Below, piece by piece: positions 9,356 to 17,135 of a stretch of DNA of 55,114 bases (position 1 is the stretch's first letter; the number at the start of each line of letters is the position of its first letter). This DNA comes from Ulvibacterium sp. Its GTDB lineage: Bacteria; Bacteroidota; Bacteroidia; Flavobacteriales; Flavobacteriaceae. The DNA lies in the NCBI RefSeq assembly GCF_028285715.1, contig NZ_JANQOO010000011.1, forward strand, positions 1 through 55,114, given 5' to 3'. Below the pieces are notes generated by a model. The model did not search any database. It was not told the origin of the DNA and was given only the letters and a program-made list of their open reading frames with translations. The translations under genes and the position numbers were made by a program.

Positions 9356-10429
9356 TTATCTTTTGGCCTTTTGCAACAAATAAACCGCCAAAATCCCAAA
9401 AAGTAGATTAGGGATGATTACGGCCAAAATGGGTGAAAATCCAGATTGCTCGGCCAGGGTACCGAATACCCTATCAAAAAAAATGTAGATGAAAGCCACA
9501 CCAATACCAAAAGCTAGGTTAACCCCCATACCTCCCCTCCGCTTTACCGAAGAAACGGCCACAGCTATAAGGGTAAGGATAAAAGCGCTAATGGGCATGG
9601 CCCATCGTTTGTATTTTACCAGAATGTAGGAATTGATGTTCGAGGCCCCCTTTCTTCTTTGATCATCGATAAATTTATTCAACTCTGCCAAGTTCTTGGT
9701 CTCGGCGATGTAGGATACCGGAGTCAAATCATCGATCTTAAAGGTAAAAAGGGTGTCCAATCTTCGTTTTGATTCTATGATGGCTGTATCTCCTTTTATT
9801 GTCCTTTTTTTATAGGAGGTCAACCGATATAAACTATCTATCCACCTTATATTGGCGGAGGAGATTTTAAAATCCAATTGATCATTATCATCAAATCTTT
9901 CAAAGGTAAAATTGTAGCCAATTTTTCGCGCCGGATCAAAACTACTTACATAGATAAAATCATTTTCATTCAATTGATTAAATATATTGCTCGTTACCCT
10001 ATCCTTTTTCCCCTTTTTTAGGTATTTGAATTTGAACTCGTTAAACCCTTGACTGGCATTGGGTACCAGAAACATTCCCATGGTCAACATTACAAAAGCT
10101 ATAATACTGGCCCCGATCAAATAGGGTCGTAGAAATCTTCCATAGGATACTCCCGAGCTTAAAATGGCCACTATTTCCGTATTGCTGGCCAACTTGGAAG
10201 TAAAGAAGATGATGGAAAGAAATAGGAAAATGGGAAAAAGGAGATTGCCAATATAAATCGTGAAATTGAGATAGTAGATCAAAATCTCGTTCAGCGGAGC
10301 CTCATTGTCTATCATCTTGCCGATTTGTTCCGCCAAATTCGCCATAATGCCAATAGGGATAAACAATAAGAGCATCACTGCAAAAGTGACCAAATACCGT
10401 TTGAGTATGTATCTGTCAATTATCGTCAC
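9356..10429 (-). CDS. lptG: LptF/LptG-family (YjgP/YjgQ) permease
   Basis: This is an inner-membrane permease of the LptF/LptG family, part of the LptB2FG transporter that extracts LPS and drives it to the outer membrane. The 357-residue product has three N-terminal membrane helices, a periplasmic beta-jellyroll-like domain (about 130-265) and three C-terminal helices. A GTG at 10429 gives VTIIDRYILKRY, the normal family start. It lies one base after the tgt stop, so the genes are translationally coupled. The longer open frame would run through tgt. Choosing LptG rather than LptF is a guess. Confidence 0.85.
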   Translation of the reverse strand: MTIIDRYILKRYLVTFAVMLLLFIPIGIMANLAEQIGKMIDNEAPLNEILIYYLNFTIYIGNLLFPIFLFLSIIFFTSKLASNTEIVAILSSGVSYGRFLRPYLIGASIIAFVMLTMGMFLVPNASQGFNEFKFKYLKKGKKDRVTSNIFNQLNENDFIYVSSFDPARKIGYNFTFERFDDNDQLDFKISSANIRWIDSLYRLTSYKKRTIKGDTAIIESKRRLDTLFTFKIDDLTPVSYIAETKNLAELNKFIDDQRRKGASNINSYILVKYKRWAMPISAFILTLIAVAVSSVKRRGGMGVNLAFGIGVAFIYIFFDRVFGTLAEQSGFSPILAVIIPNLLFGILAVYLLQKAKR

Positions 10430-10430
10430 C

Positions 10431-11561
10431 CTATAATCTTTTATCCATTTGTTGCACCATTTTGGTCTTCCATTCCATAAAATTTCCTTCCAAAATATGC
10501 CTTCTCGCCTCACGTACCAACCATAAATAAAATCCCAAGTTATGAATGGTCGCGATTTGCTTGCCCAAATACTCGTTGGCCGCAAACAAATGCCGTAGAT
10601 AGGCCTTTGAATATTCCAAATCTACAAATGTAATTCCCATCTCATCTATAGGGGAAAAATCATCCTCCCATTTTTTGTTCTTGATATTGATAGTGCCCTG
10701 TGCCGTAAAAAGCATCCCATTCCTGGCATTTCGGGTGGGCATAACACAATCAAACATATCAACACCCAAAGCTATATTCTCCAAAATGTTTATGGGGGTA
10801 CCTACGCCCATAAGATATCGAGGCTTATCCTCAGGAAGAATATCGCAGACTATCCCGGCCATTTCATACATCTCCTCGGCAGGTTCCCCGACCGAAAGTC
10901 CACCGATGGCATTGCCCGGGGCATTGACATTGGCTATATATTCAGCGGATTGCCTACGCAGATCTTTATAGGTGGAGCCTTGTACGATAGGAAAAAAAGC
11001 TTGCTCAAAACCGTATTCCAAGGGAATTTTTTCCAAATGTGCCATACAGCGGTCCAACCATCTATGGGTCATTTTCATGGAACGTTTGGCATATCCGTAT
11101 TCACAAGGGTATGGCGTACATTCATCAAAGGCCATGATAATATCCGCACCTATGGTCCGTTGGATTTCCATGACGTTTTCCGGTGTAAAAAAATGTAGGG
11201 ATCCATCTATATGGGACTTGAACTTTACGCCTTCCTCATTTATCTTCCTATTGGCCGCAAGTGAATAGACCTGGTACCCCCCACTATCCGTAAGAATATT
11301 TCTATCCCATCCCATAAACTTATGAAGTCCCCCGGCTTCCTTTAAAATATGGGTCTTGGGCCGTAAAAAAAGATGATAGGTATTTCCAAGTATAATATCT
11401 GGATCTATATCCTGTCTTAATTCCCTTTGGTGCACTCCCTTTACCGAAGCGACAGTACCCACCGGCATAAAAATCGGGGTCTCAATGGCCCCGTGGAATG
11501 TGGTTATCGTACCGGCCCTAGCCTTACTTTGGGAATCGGTATCATGTAAAGTAAACTCCAA
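10431..11561 (-). CDS. tgt: tRNA-guanine transglycosylase, apparently lacking the zinc cysteines
   Basis: Tgt exchanges guanine 34 for the queuosine precursor preQ1 in tRNAs for Asp, Asn, His and Tyr. The 376-residue protein has the catalytic Asp92 (LTDSGGYQV), GGLSVGE, and the nucleophile Asp271 followed by the tRNA-recognition loop PTRNARNG. In well-studied bacterial Tgt a CxCxxC motif plus a downstream His bind structural zinc. Here that position reads GITFVD (309-314) with no Cys, while the His (340, TIHNLG) remains. The first codon is TTG (11561); an upstream in-frame stop excludes a longer form. The gene is in an operon with the LptG-like permease. Confidence 0.95.
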   Translation of the reverse strand: MEFTLHDTDSQSKARAGTITTFHGAIETPIFMPVGTVASVKGVHQRELRQDIDPDIILGNTYHLFLRPKTHILKEAGGLHKFMGWDRNILTDSGGYQVYSLAANRKINEEGVKFKSHIDGSLHFFTPENVMEIQRTIGADIIMAFDECTPYPCEYGYAKRSMKMTHRWLDRCMAHLEKIPLEYGFEQAFFPIVQGSTYKDLRRQSAEYIANVNAPGNAIGGLSVGEPAEEMYEMAGIVCDILPEDKPRYLMGVGTPINILENIALGVDMFDCVMPTRNARNGMLFTAQGTINIKNKKWEDDFSPIDEMGITFVDLEYSKAYLRHLFAANEYLGKQIATIHNLGFYLWLVREARRHILEGNFMEWKTKMVQQMDKRL

Positions 11562-11579
11562 AATTCACCTTTAAAGTGG

Positions 11580-11587
11580 CAAATATA
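11580..11587 (-). promoter_or_regulatory. -7 element of the tgt operon
   Basis: TATATTTG on the minus strand matches TAnnTTTG exactly, 19 bases before the TTG start of tgt. Confidence 0.6.
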
Positions 11588-11671
11588 GTCAACTGCCTTG
11601 CATAATGTCCTTAACAAAAAAATAAAGTTCTCTTGGATTGGTGCTGGTTGATAAAATATTATAAGTACCGT

Positions 11672-11702
11672 TTGGATACCCAGAAGATAGCCCCTACTTT
11701 TG
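11672..11702 (+). promoter_or_regulatory. Promoter of the transketolase genes
   Basis: TTG at 11672-11674 and TACTTTTG at 11695-11702 match the Bacteroidetes -33 and TAnnTTTG elements with 20 bases between. The ATG at 11723 lies 20 bases downstream. Confidence 0.7.
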
Positions 11703-11722
11703 AAATCATTAAAAACAAAACT

Positions 11723-12568
11723 ATGCCAAACATAGAAGCTTTACAGGATATCGTTGGCCAGACCCGTAGGGATATCCTTCGGATGGTACATAAAGTTAAT
11801 TCCGGGCATCCCGGTGGTTCCTTGGGGTGTACCGAATTTTTTGTGGCCCTATACCATGAAATCATGGAACTCAAGGATGGGTTTGACATGGATGGTGCGG
11901 ACGAAGATCTTTTCTTTTTATCCAACGGGCATATTTCACCGGTTTTTTACAGCGTTCTTGCCCGCAAAGGCTATTTTCCCATAGAAGAATTGAATACGTT
12001 CCGTTTGATAGATTCCCGTTTGCAAGGGCATCCCACTACCCATGAAGGACTTCCTGGCGTACGCGTGGCTTCGGGATCTCTGGGACAGGGGATGTCGGTA
12101 GCCATTGGCGCTGCCCTGGCCAAAAAATTGAACAAGGACGATCATCTGGTCTATAGTCTACATGGTGACGGCGAATTACAGGAAGGCCAAAACTGGGAGG
12201 CCATTATGTACGCTGCAGGAAACAAAGTAGACAATTTGATCGCTACGGTAGACCGTAACGGACAGCAGATCGATGGGCCCACGGCAGAAGTTCTCCCCTT
12301 GGGCAATCTCACCGAAAAGTTCACTTCCTTTGGTTGGGATGTGCTGGAAATAAAAAACGGCAACAATTTGGAGGAAGTTATTGCCGGACTACAGGAAGCC
12401 AAAAGCAGGACCGGAAAAGGAAAACCTGTTGGTATCATAATGCATACGATAATGGGCCACGGGGTCGATTTTATGATGCACACCCACGCCTGGCACGGAA
12501 AGGCACCCAATGATGATCAATTGGAAACGGCATTGGCGCAAAACCCGGAGACGTTGGGCGATTATTAA
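11723..12568 (+). CDS. Transketolase, N-terminal (thiamine-diphosphate binding) subunit
   Basis: Transketolase moves two-carbon units between sugar phosphates in the pentose-phosphate pathway. This 281-residue subunit carries the pyrophosphate-binding half: VNSGHPGGSLG, VASGSLGQG and the TPP motif GDGELQEGQNWEA. ATG 11723 (MPNIEALQD) is used because the promoter -7 element lies upstream of it and inside the longer frame. The catalytic partner domain is a separate gene 57 bases downstream. Split transketolases of this kind are common in Bacteroidota and archaea. A probable intrinsic terminator overlaps the stop codon. Confidence 0.94.
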   Translation: MPNIEALQDIVGQTRRDILRMVHKVNSGHPGGSLGCTEFFVALYHEIMELKDGFDMDGADEDLFFLSNGHISPVFYSVLARKGYFPIEELNTFRLIDSRLQGHPTTHEGLPGVRVASGSLGQGMSVAIGAALAKKLNKDDHLVYSLHGDGELQEGQNWEAIMYAAGNKVDNLIATVDRNGQQIDGPTAEVLPLGNLTEKFTSFGWDVLEIKNGNNLEEVIAGLQEAKSRTGKGKPVGIIMHTIMGHGVDFMMHTHAWHGKAPNDDQLETALAQNPETLGDY

Positions 12569-12601
12569 AGGGGAATCCCTAGTATTAAAATTCCCTTTTT
12601 T
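12567..12601 (+). terminator. Terminator-like hairpin between the two transketolase genes
   Basis: AAAGGGGAAT (12567-12576) pairs with ATTCCCTTTT (12590-12599) with one G-T pair and a 13-base loop. A T run reaches 12601. It overlaps the stop codon of the N-terminal subunit gene and could reduce readthrough into the second gene. Confidence 0.5.
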
Positions 12602-12625
12602 CGGGAACCACAAAACCAAAATTAG

Positions 12626-13579
12626 ATGAAAAAATACATAGACCAAGGTAAAAACGACACGAGAAGTGGTTATGGTGCAGGAATGACCGAGTTGGGAAGG
12701 AGCAATCCCAATGTAGTGGCCCTATGCGCCGATTTGGTCGGGTCGTTAAAAATAGATACGTTTATTGCAGAGAACCCGGAACGCTTCTTTCAAATTGGCA
12801 TTGCCGAGGCCAATATGATGGGGATAGCAGCCGGACTCACCATTGGCGGTAAAATACCTTTTGCCAGCACCTTCGCCAACTTTGCCACGGGTAGGGTTTA
12901 TGATCAAATACGGCAATCCATTGCCTATTCTGGCAAAAACGTAAAAATCTGTGCCTCACATGCCGGGATTACCTTGGGCGAAGATGGAGCCACCCACCAA
13001 ATATTGGAAGACATCGGTTTGATGAAAATGCTTCCTGGGATGACCGTTATAAATCCTTGTGATTATAACCAGACCAAAGCGGCTACAATAGCCATAGCCG
13101 AGCACAAGGGTCCCGTTTATTTGAGGTTTGGTCGACCCAAGGTGGCCAATTTTACCCCGGCCGACCAAAAGTTTGAAATTGGTAAGGCCCTGCTGTTAAA
13201 CGAGGGAACGGATGTCACAATTCTGGCCACCGGTCATTTGGTATGGCAAGCTTTAATTGCTGCTGAAAGCTTGGAAAATCAGGGTATCTCCGCCGAGGTC
13301 ATCAATATCCACACCATAAAACCCTTGGACGAGGAAGCCGTGTTAAAATCTGTTAAAAAAACAGGCTGTGTGGTTTCAGCGGAGGAACATAATTACTTGG
13401 GTGGCCTTGGTGAGAGCATTGCGCGAACCCTTGCTATGCACTATCCTGCGCCACAGGAATTCGTTGCCACAAAGGATACTTTTGGTGAAAGTGGCACTCC
13501 GGACCAACTCATGGACAAATATGGACTAAACAATAAAGCCATTGAGGACGCCGTTTTGAAAGTGTTGAAAAGAAAGTAA
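12626..13579 (+). CDS. Transketolase, C-terminal (pyrimidine-binding) subunit
   Basis: This 317-residue protein supplies the other half of the transketolase active site. It has the pyrimidine-binding domain (RSGYGAGMTELG, FQIGIAEANMMGIAAGL with the catalytic Glu) and the C-terminal transketolase domain (about 190-310, ATGHLVWQAL). It follows the N-terminal subunit gene in the same direction and must pair with it. The 57-base gap contains a terminator-like hairpin, so expression of the two halves may be tuned. Confidence 0.94.
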   Translation: MKKYIDQGKNDTRSGYGAGMTELGRSNPNVVALCADLVGSLKIDTFIAENPERFFQIGIAEANMMGIAAGLTIGGKIPFASTFANFATGRVYDQIRQSIAYSGKNVKICASHAGITLGEDGATHQILEDIGLMKMLPGMTVINPCDYNQTKAATIAIAEHKGPVYLRFGRPKVANFTPADQKFEIGKALLLNEGTDVTILATGHLVWQALIAAESLENQGISAEVINIHTIKPLDEEAVLKSVKKTGCVVSAEEHNYLGGLGESIARTLAMHYPAPQEFVATKDTFGESGTPDQLMDKYGLNNKAIEDAVLKVLKRK

Positions 13580-13625
13580 CAGTGGTATCGTTTTTGATAT
13601 CACTTGGATATTAAAAACGAACACT

Positions 13626-14216
13626 ATGAAACATCTACTTCTTTGCGCAACCTGTCTATTTTTTGGCACGGTTGCATTTGCACAAAAAGGTTCCGGTCTG
13701 GGTATAAAGGCTGGATTAAACTACAATGCCAACGGAGATTATTTTGAATCCGTTGGAGATGCCGCCCGCAATCCGGATAGAAACGTAGGATACCACATTG
13801 GGCTTTTCGGTAAGTTGGAAATCAGCCGACTCTATTTGAGACCGGAATTGGTCTACACCAAAACAAAGTCAGACTACGACGGTAATGACTTTGATATGAG
13901 CAAGCTGGATGTACCTGTACTCCTTGGGGCTAAAATTATAGGACCATTGCATGTTTTTGCGGGCCCCTCTTTTCAATATATCCTGAACACGGAATTCGAC
14001 GGCATCGATATCGATGATGTGGAAAACGATTTTACAGTGGGACTCAATATCGGTGCCGGTGTAAATTTGGGAAAACTAGGTGTTGATATAAGATATGAGA
14101 GAGGATTTAGCAATAATGAAGCCGAATTCGTCAATACCAATATCACATCAGTGGGCCCCAGTAGAATAGATACCCGTCCCGACCAGCTTATCGTAAGTCT
14201 CTCTTTAAAACTATAA
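13626..14216 (+). CDS. Small outer-membrane beta-barrel protein (PorT-like)
   Basis: The 196-residue precursor has a signal peptide (1-19, ending TVAFAQ). Its alternating aromatic and glycine pattern and a terminal strand ending in LSLKL indicate a small eight-stranded outer-membrane barrel of the OmpW/PorT-like group. It begins LGIKAGLNYNANGD, typical of such proteins in Bacteroidota. It follows the transketolase genes after 46 bases and is closed by a strong terminator. No specific substrate can be assigned. Confidence 0.8.
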   Translation: MKHLLLCATCLFFGTVAFAQKGSGLGIKAGLNYNANGDYFESVGDAARNPDRNVGYHIGLFGKLEISRLYLRPELVYTKTKSDYDGNDFDMSKLDVPVLLGAKIIGPLHVFAGPSFQYILNTEFDGIDIDDVENDFTVGLNIGAGVNLGKLGVDIRYERGFSNNEAEFVNTNITSVGPSRIDTRPDQLIVSLSLKL

Positions 14217-14232
14217 CAACGAAAATATCATC

Positions 14233-14270
14233 AAAAAAGGCCCGCAAATTCGAATTTGCGGGCCTTTTTT
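14233..14270. terminator. Strong bidirectional terminator
   Basis: AAAAAAGGCCCGCAAATTC pairs with its exact complement GAATTTGCGGGCCTTTTTT, giving a 19-bp dyad with T runs on both strands between convergent genes. Confidence 0.92.
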
Positions 14271-14299
14271 CACTTCCCTTGAGAGAGCAGTGATTTGGA

Positions 14300-15253
14300 C
14301 TAATTATCATTGTCCAAATGGTCCCATATCCCATCACCATCCGTATCGCGAAAGGTCACATTCCCTTCCTCATCAATATCGATTTCTTCACGGGTAGGTA
14401 TACCATCCGCATCATCATCCGTATCGTTATGGTTCGCCAAGAATACACCTAAGGGCTCGGTATCCTCATCCGTGTTATCATTGTTCAAGTCGCCATCCCC
14501 ATTTAAATCTTCCAAAATCGAGGGGATACCATCCCCGTCAAAGTCGGTATCAGGCTCAAAGGACAACAAATCAATTTTAAAAATCAAAGGTTCATAGGAA
14601 GGAATACCCGAACCTAGCGGGGGTCTGTCAAAATAACCCAAGCCCGAAGGGATAAAAAGTATGCCGATACCATAATCCTCAAAACTAACTGTACCATCCC
14701 CATTATCAAAAGGCCCCTCCCCTGCATTAAAATTTTCAACGCCCATGGCATACCCAGGAATGAGGTTCCCGGAGAGGTATTGATTTACGGGGGAATTGGC
14801 GGCATCAAAGGCATCCCCGTTTAATAAGGAACCTTCGTATTGAAGTACCGTATTGTCCGCAAATGTGGGGCTTCCACCCACACCATCCCTAACCACCACG
14901 TAATATAGGGTATGCTCAATTTCTTCCCCATCGTCCAATCCAAAATTTGAGGATTCTACAATAGCACTTTCTGTTTGCACATCTTCCCACAACGGTCTTT
15001 TGTCGGCGTTGTCCCCCGCAATGGTATCGATCCGTACGATCATATCAAAACCGGGATCGATCGGTTCCTCAAAATCTTCGTAGTTGTAAAAATGGGACTT
15101 TAGAAATTCCTGCAACTCCTCATCATCCTCGGCGGCCACTTCGCTTAAAAGCCTGGGTGGCACCAGTTCCGCCTCCGGCCCATTGTCGTCGTTCTTGCAA
15201 GACCCCAGAAGAATCAGCATTAACAATGGAACTACAAGTAGAATTCTTTTCAT
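14300..15253 (-). CDS. FKBP-like lipoprotein with calcium-binding (thrombospondin type 3-like) repeats
   Basis: The 317-residue precursor starts MKRILLVVPLLML and has a lipobox ending LLGSC, so it is a lipoprotein. Residues about 110-230 resemble the FKBP-type peptidyl-prolyl isomerase fold seen in flavobacterial gliding-motility lipoproteins (VQYEG-like LQYEGSLLNGDAFD, then IPGYAMGVENF and GILFIPSGLGY). The C-terminal 80 residues carry Asp-rich repeats (DTDFDGDGIPS, DTDDDADGIPT, DTDGDGIWD) of the calcium-binding type. ATG 15253 is chosen for the signal sequence; the longer frame has no family support. It probably folds or stabilises exported proteins. Confidence 0.82.
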   Translation of the reverse strand: MKRILLVVPLLMLILLGSCKNDDNGPEAELVPPRLLSEVAAEDDEELQEFLKSHFYNYEDFEEPIDPGFDMIVRIDTIAGDNADKRPLWEDVQTESAIVESSNFGLDDGEEIEHTLYYVVVRDGVGGSPTFADNTVLQYEGSLLNGDAFDAANSPVNQYLSGNLIPGYAMGVENFNAGEGPFDNGDGTVSFEDYGIGILFIPSGLGYFDRPPLGSGIPSYEPLIFKIDLLSFEPDTDFDGDGIPSILEDLNGDGDLNNDNTDEDTEPLGVFLANHNDTDDDADGIPTREEIDIDEEGNVTFRDTDGDGIWDHLDNDN

Positions 15254-15285
15254 TAGGCAATCTTTAAGGGCGGCAAGATACAATT

Positions 15286-15305
15286 TTCCCGTATTTTTGC
15301 GGGAA
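15286..15305 (+). promoter_or_regulatory. Promoter of the S4-domain gene, framed by an inverted repeat
   Basis: The -7 element TATTTTTG (15292-15299) is flanked exactly by TTCCCG and CGGGAA, a perfect 6-bp inverted repeat. The ATG lies 33 bases downstream. The dyad could be an operator or could reflect chance. Confidence 0.5.
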
Positions 15306-15331
15306 TCGTTAACAAACAATTTTGAAGGTAG

Positions 15332-15733
15332 ATGCGTATCGATAAGTTCCTTTGGAGTACCCGTTATTTTAAAACGCGGAACTTGGCATCCAATGCTTGT
15401 AAAAAGGGTCAGGTGAAGGTCAATGGTCATTCGGCAAAGCCTTCCAAAGAAGTGTACCCTACAGATAGCGTTACAGTGCGAAAAAATCAAATCGATTATC
15501 AGTTGCACGTACTGGAACTTCCCCCTTCCAGGGTCGGGGCAAAATTAGTAGATATGTATCGAAAGGATACCACGCCGAAAGAAGCCTTTGTGCATAATGA
15601 ACTGTTACAGTATTCCAAGGACTATTATCGCAAGAAAGGAACGGGTAGGCCTACAAAAAAAGATCGAAGGGAAATTGAGGATTATTTGGATGCCCCCTCC
15701 CCTTTCGACGAAAATGATGAAGATGAGAATTAA
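15332..15733 (+). CDS. hslR: S4-domain RNA-binding protein (Hsp15-like)
   Basis: This 133-residue basic protein opens with an S4 RNA-binding domain (MRIDKFLWSTRYFKTRNLA, then KKGQVKVNGHSAKPS). It ends in a charged tail. E. coli Hsp15 (HslR) binds stalled 50S subunits carrying nascent chains; the same role is inferred here. It is divergent from the FKBP-like lipoprotein gene with a short shared promoter region. The acidic C-terminus (FDENDEDEN) is not part of the S4 fold. Confidence 0.88.
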   Translation: MRIDKFLWSTRYFKTRNLASNACKKGQVKVNGHSAKPSKEVYPTDSVTVRKNQIDYQLHVLELPPSRVGAKLVDMYRKDTTPKEAFVHNELLQYSKDYYRKKGTGRPTKKDRREIEDYLDAPSPFDENDEDEN

Positions 15734-15757
15734 GATTCCAGGTACGTACGGTTTTTT

Positions 15758-15765
15758 TATCTTTG
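15758..15765 (+). promoter_or_regulatory. -7 element of the phosphoribosyltransferase gene
   Basis: TATCTTTG matches TAnnTTTG exactly, 18 bases before ATG 15784, and it overlaps the longer frame's TTG start at 15763. Confidence 0.55.
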
Positions 15766-15783
15766 AATCATAAGCTAGTTTTT

Positions 15784-16281
15784 ATGCAAAACAATATCCT
15801 TTCCCATCTTCAAATACAACATAAAATACGGCGAATTGCCTTCCAAATCTATGAGGCCAATGTAGACGAACAGGAAATCATAGTAGCTGGTATTGAAGGT
15901 GGTGGACTCGATTTTGCCAAAAAAATCCAGACCGTCCTAAAAAAGATAACCTCGGCAGAGATACTTTTGTGTAAGGTGCAGATGGATAAGAGTGACCCCT
16001 TAAAAAGTGGAGTTACCACTTCCATCCCGGAAGAAGAGTACACACAAAAATCCGTGGTTTTGGTAGATGACGTTTTGAACTCTGGGACTACCTTGATCTA
16101 TGGAGTACAACACTTTCTCAAAACCCCGTTAAAACAGTTGAAAACAGCGGTCTTGGTAAATCGCAACCATAAAAAATACCCTGTAAAGGCCGATTATAAG
16201 GGTATTTCGCTTTCCACATCCTTGCAGGAACACGTCCATGTTAAATTTGAAAGGCAAAATGACCGGGTTTATCTAGACTAG
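15784..16281 (+). CDS. PyrR-like phosphoribosyltransferase
   Basis: This 165-residue cytoplasmic enzyme is of the type I phosphoribosyltransferase fold. The PRPP-binding motif VVLVDDVLNSGTT (about 92-104) is intact, and the early IVAGIEGGG loop fits the PyrR/Hpt group. PyrR proteins regulate pyrimidine genes and have uracil phosphoribosyltransferase activity. No pyrimidine gene is adjacent, so substrate and role are open. ATG 15784 follows the -7 element. The 3' end overlaps the convergent aroK by nine bases. Confidence 0.83.
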   Translation: MQNNILSHLQIQHKIRRIAFQIYEANVDEQEIIVAGIEGGGLDFAKKIQTVLKKITSAEILLCKVQMDKSDPLKSGVTTSIPEEEYTQKSVVLVDDVLNSGTTLIYGVQHFLKTPLKQLKTAVLVNRNHKKYPVKADYKGISLSTSLQEHVHVKFERQNDRVYLD

Positions 16282-16788
16282 AAAGGTCCGGATTTCTTGA
16301 GCAATCTCTTGGGTATCCTTACCGTCACATACAATCGTTTGCCAAGCTTTTTCATAAAAAAAACCTCTTTCGAACAAGTGCTTGCCGATAAATTCGAGCA
16401 AATCCGAATCCGGGATATTTTTGATCAAAGGGCGCTCGGACTTTTGAGTGGCCAATCGTCTTACCAACTCGCCTATGGATACCTTGAGATAAAAGACATT
16501 TTTCGTTCCCCTTAGTATGATTTCCATGTTGTTCCCATAGCACGGGGCGCCACCCCCGGTGGAGAGTACAAAATTGTGTTCTTTTTGCAGTATTTGCCGT
16601 AGATACTCATTTTCCTTTTTGCGAAAGTAAATCTCTCCCTTTTTCTTGAACAATTCCGGTATGGTAACCCCTTCCGATTGCTCGATATAGCTATCCAAAT
16701 CCAAAAAATCCAACCCCAGTCCATCGGCCAATATTTTGCCAATGGTGGACTTGCCGCTACCCATATAGCCTACTAAAACTATTTTCAT
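16273..16788 (-). CDS. aroK: Shikimate kinase
   Basis: This enzyme phosphorylates shikimate at O3 in the pathway to chorismate and aromatic amino acids. The 171-residue protein has the P-loop GYMGSGKST (7-15), the shikimate-binding FLDLDSYIE (Asp pair near 30-34), the STGGGAPC loop (about 76-83) and the lid segment with RPLI. Length is normal. It is the last gene before the tRNA and overlaps the convergent phosphoribosyltransferase stop. Confidence 0.96.
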   Translation of the reverse strand: MKIVLVGYMGSGKSTIGKILADGLGLDFLDLDSYIEQSEGVTIPELFKKKGEIYFRKKENEYLRQILQKEHNFVLSTGGGAPCYGNNMEIILRGTKNVFYLKVSIGELVRRLATQKSERPLIKNIPDSDLLEFIGKHLFERGFFYEKAWQTIVCDGKDTQEIAQEIRTFLV

Positions 16789-16863
16789 TTGGACTGTTAT
16801 TTATTAAAAATGAAAGATTTGCTTATAAGGGCAAAGAAAAGATAAATTTCTGCCAAAATCGAC

Positions 16864-16893
16864 TTGTTAAATAAATTAATGATCTTATATTTG
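16864..16893 (+). promoter_or_regulatory. Promoter of tRNA-Lys
   Basis: TTG at 16864-16866 and TATATTTG at 16886-16893 match the Bacteroidetes -33 and TAnnTTTG elements with 19 bases between, about 65 bases before the mature tRNA. Confidence 0.75.
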
Positions 16894-16957
16894 CACCCGC
16901 CTACACGGTACCTCTGGTATTGCTTTGGCGGGCATGCCCACCAAACGAACAAATTAT

Positions 16958-17030
16958 GACCTGGTAGCTCAGTTGGTAGAGCATCTCCCTTTTAAGGAGA
17001 GGGTCCTGGGTTCGAGCCCCAGCCAGGTCA
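16958..17030 (+). tRNA. tRNA-Lys (anticodon UUU)
   Basis: The sequence folds as a full cloverleaf. The acceptor stem is GACCTGG/CCAGGTC with discriminator A, the D-stem is GCTC/GAGC, the anticodon stem is TCTCC/GGAGA with loop CTTTTAA, and the T-stem is CTGGG/CCCAG with TTCGAGC. The anticodon TTT is at 16991-16993, specifying lysine. CCA is not encoded (the next bases are CGC), so the CCA-adding enzyme is required. Confidence 0.97.
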
Positions 17031-17043
17031 CGCAGTGACATGT

Positions 17044-17070
17044 AAACCCGACCAAAAAGTCGGGTTTTTT
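17044..17070 (+). terminator. Terminator of tRNA-Lys
   Basis: AAACCCGAC pairs with GTCGGGTTT around CAAAAA, followed by TTT, 13 bases beyond the tRNA 3' end. Confidence 0.88.
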
Positions 17071-17087
17071 ATGCAATAAAACCGGGG

Positions 17088-17103
17088 CGGGACGCTTGTC
17101 CCG
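17088..17103. repeat. REP-like hairpin
   Basis: CGGGAC and GTCCCG form a perfect 6-bp stem with a GCTT loop, followed by GAGCGAAGATGAGGGA. I recall the pattern of a GTCCCG hairpin followed by AGCGAAG as recurring near tRNA genes in flavobacterial genomes. Only one copy is in this window, so repetition cannot be shown here. Confidence 0.4.
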
Positions 17104-17118
17104 AGCGAAGATGAGGGA

Positions 17119-17135
17119 AGCCCTGGCCAGGTCAC
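17119..17135 (+). repeat. Degenerate copy of the tRNA-Lys 3' end
   Basis: AGCCCTGGCCAGGTCAC matches 15 of 17 bases of the tRNA-Lys T-stem/acceptor 3' end and the next base (AGCCCCAGCCAGGTCAC, 17015-17031), about 104 bases downstream. It could be a tandem scar, an att-like remnant or part of a tRNA-linked repeat. From here to 17291 only weak dyads are seen. Confidence 0.5.

Noticed and set aside
13582-13603. Hairpin GTGGTATC/GATATCAC before the beta-barrel gene
   Set aside because: It has one non-Watson-Crick pair and no T run, and the downstream gene is close, so it is not a convincing terminator.
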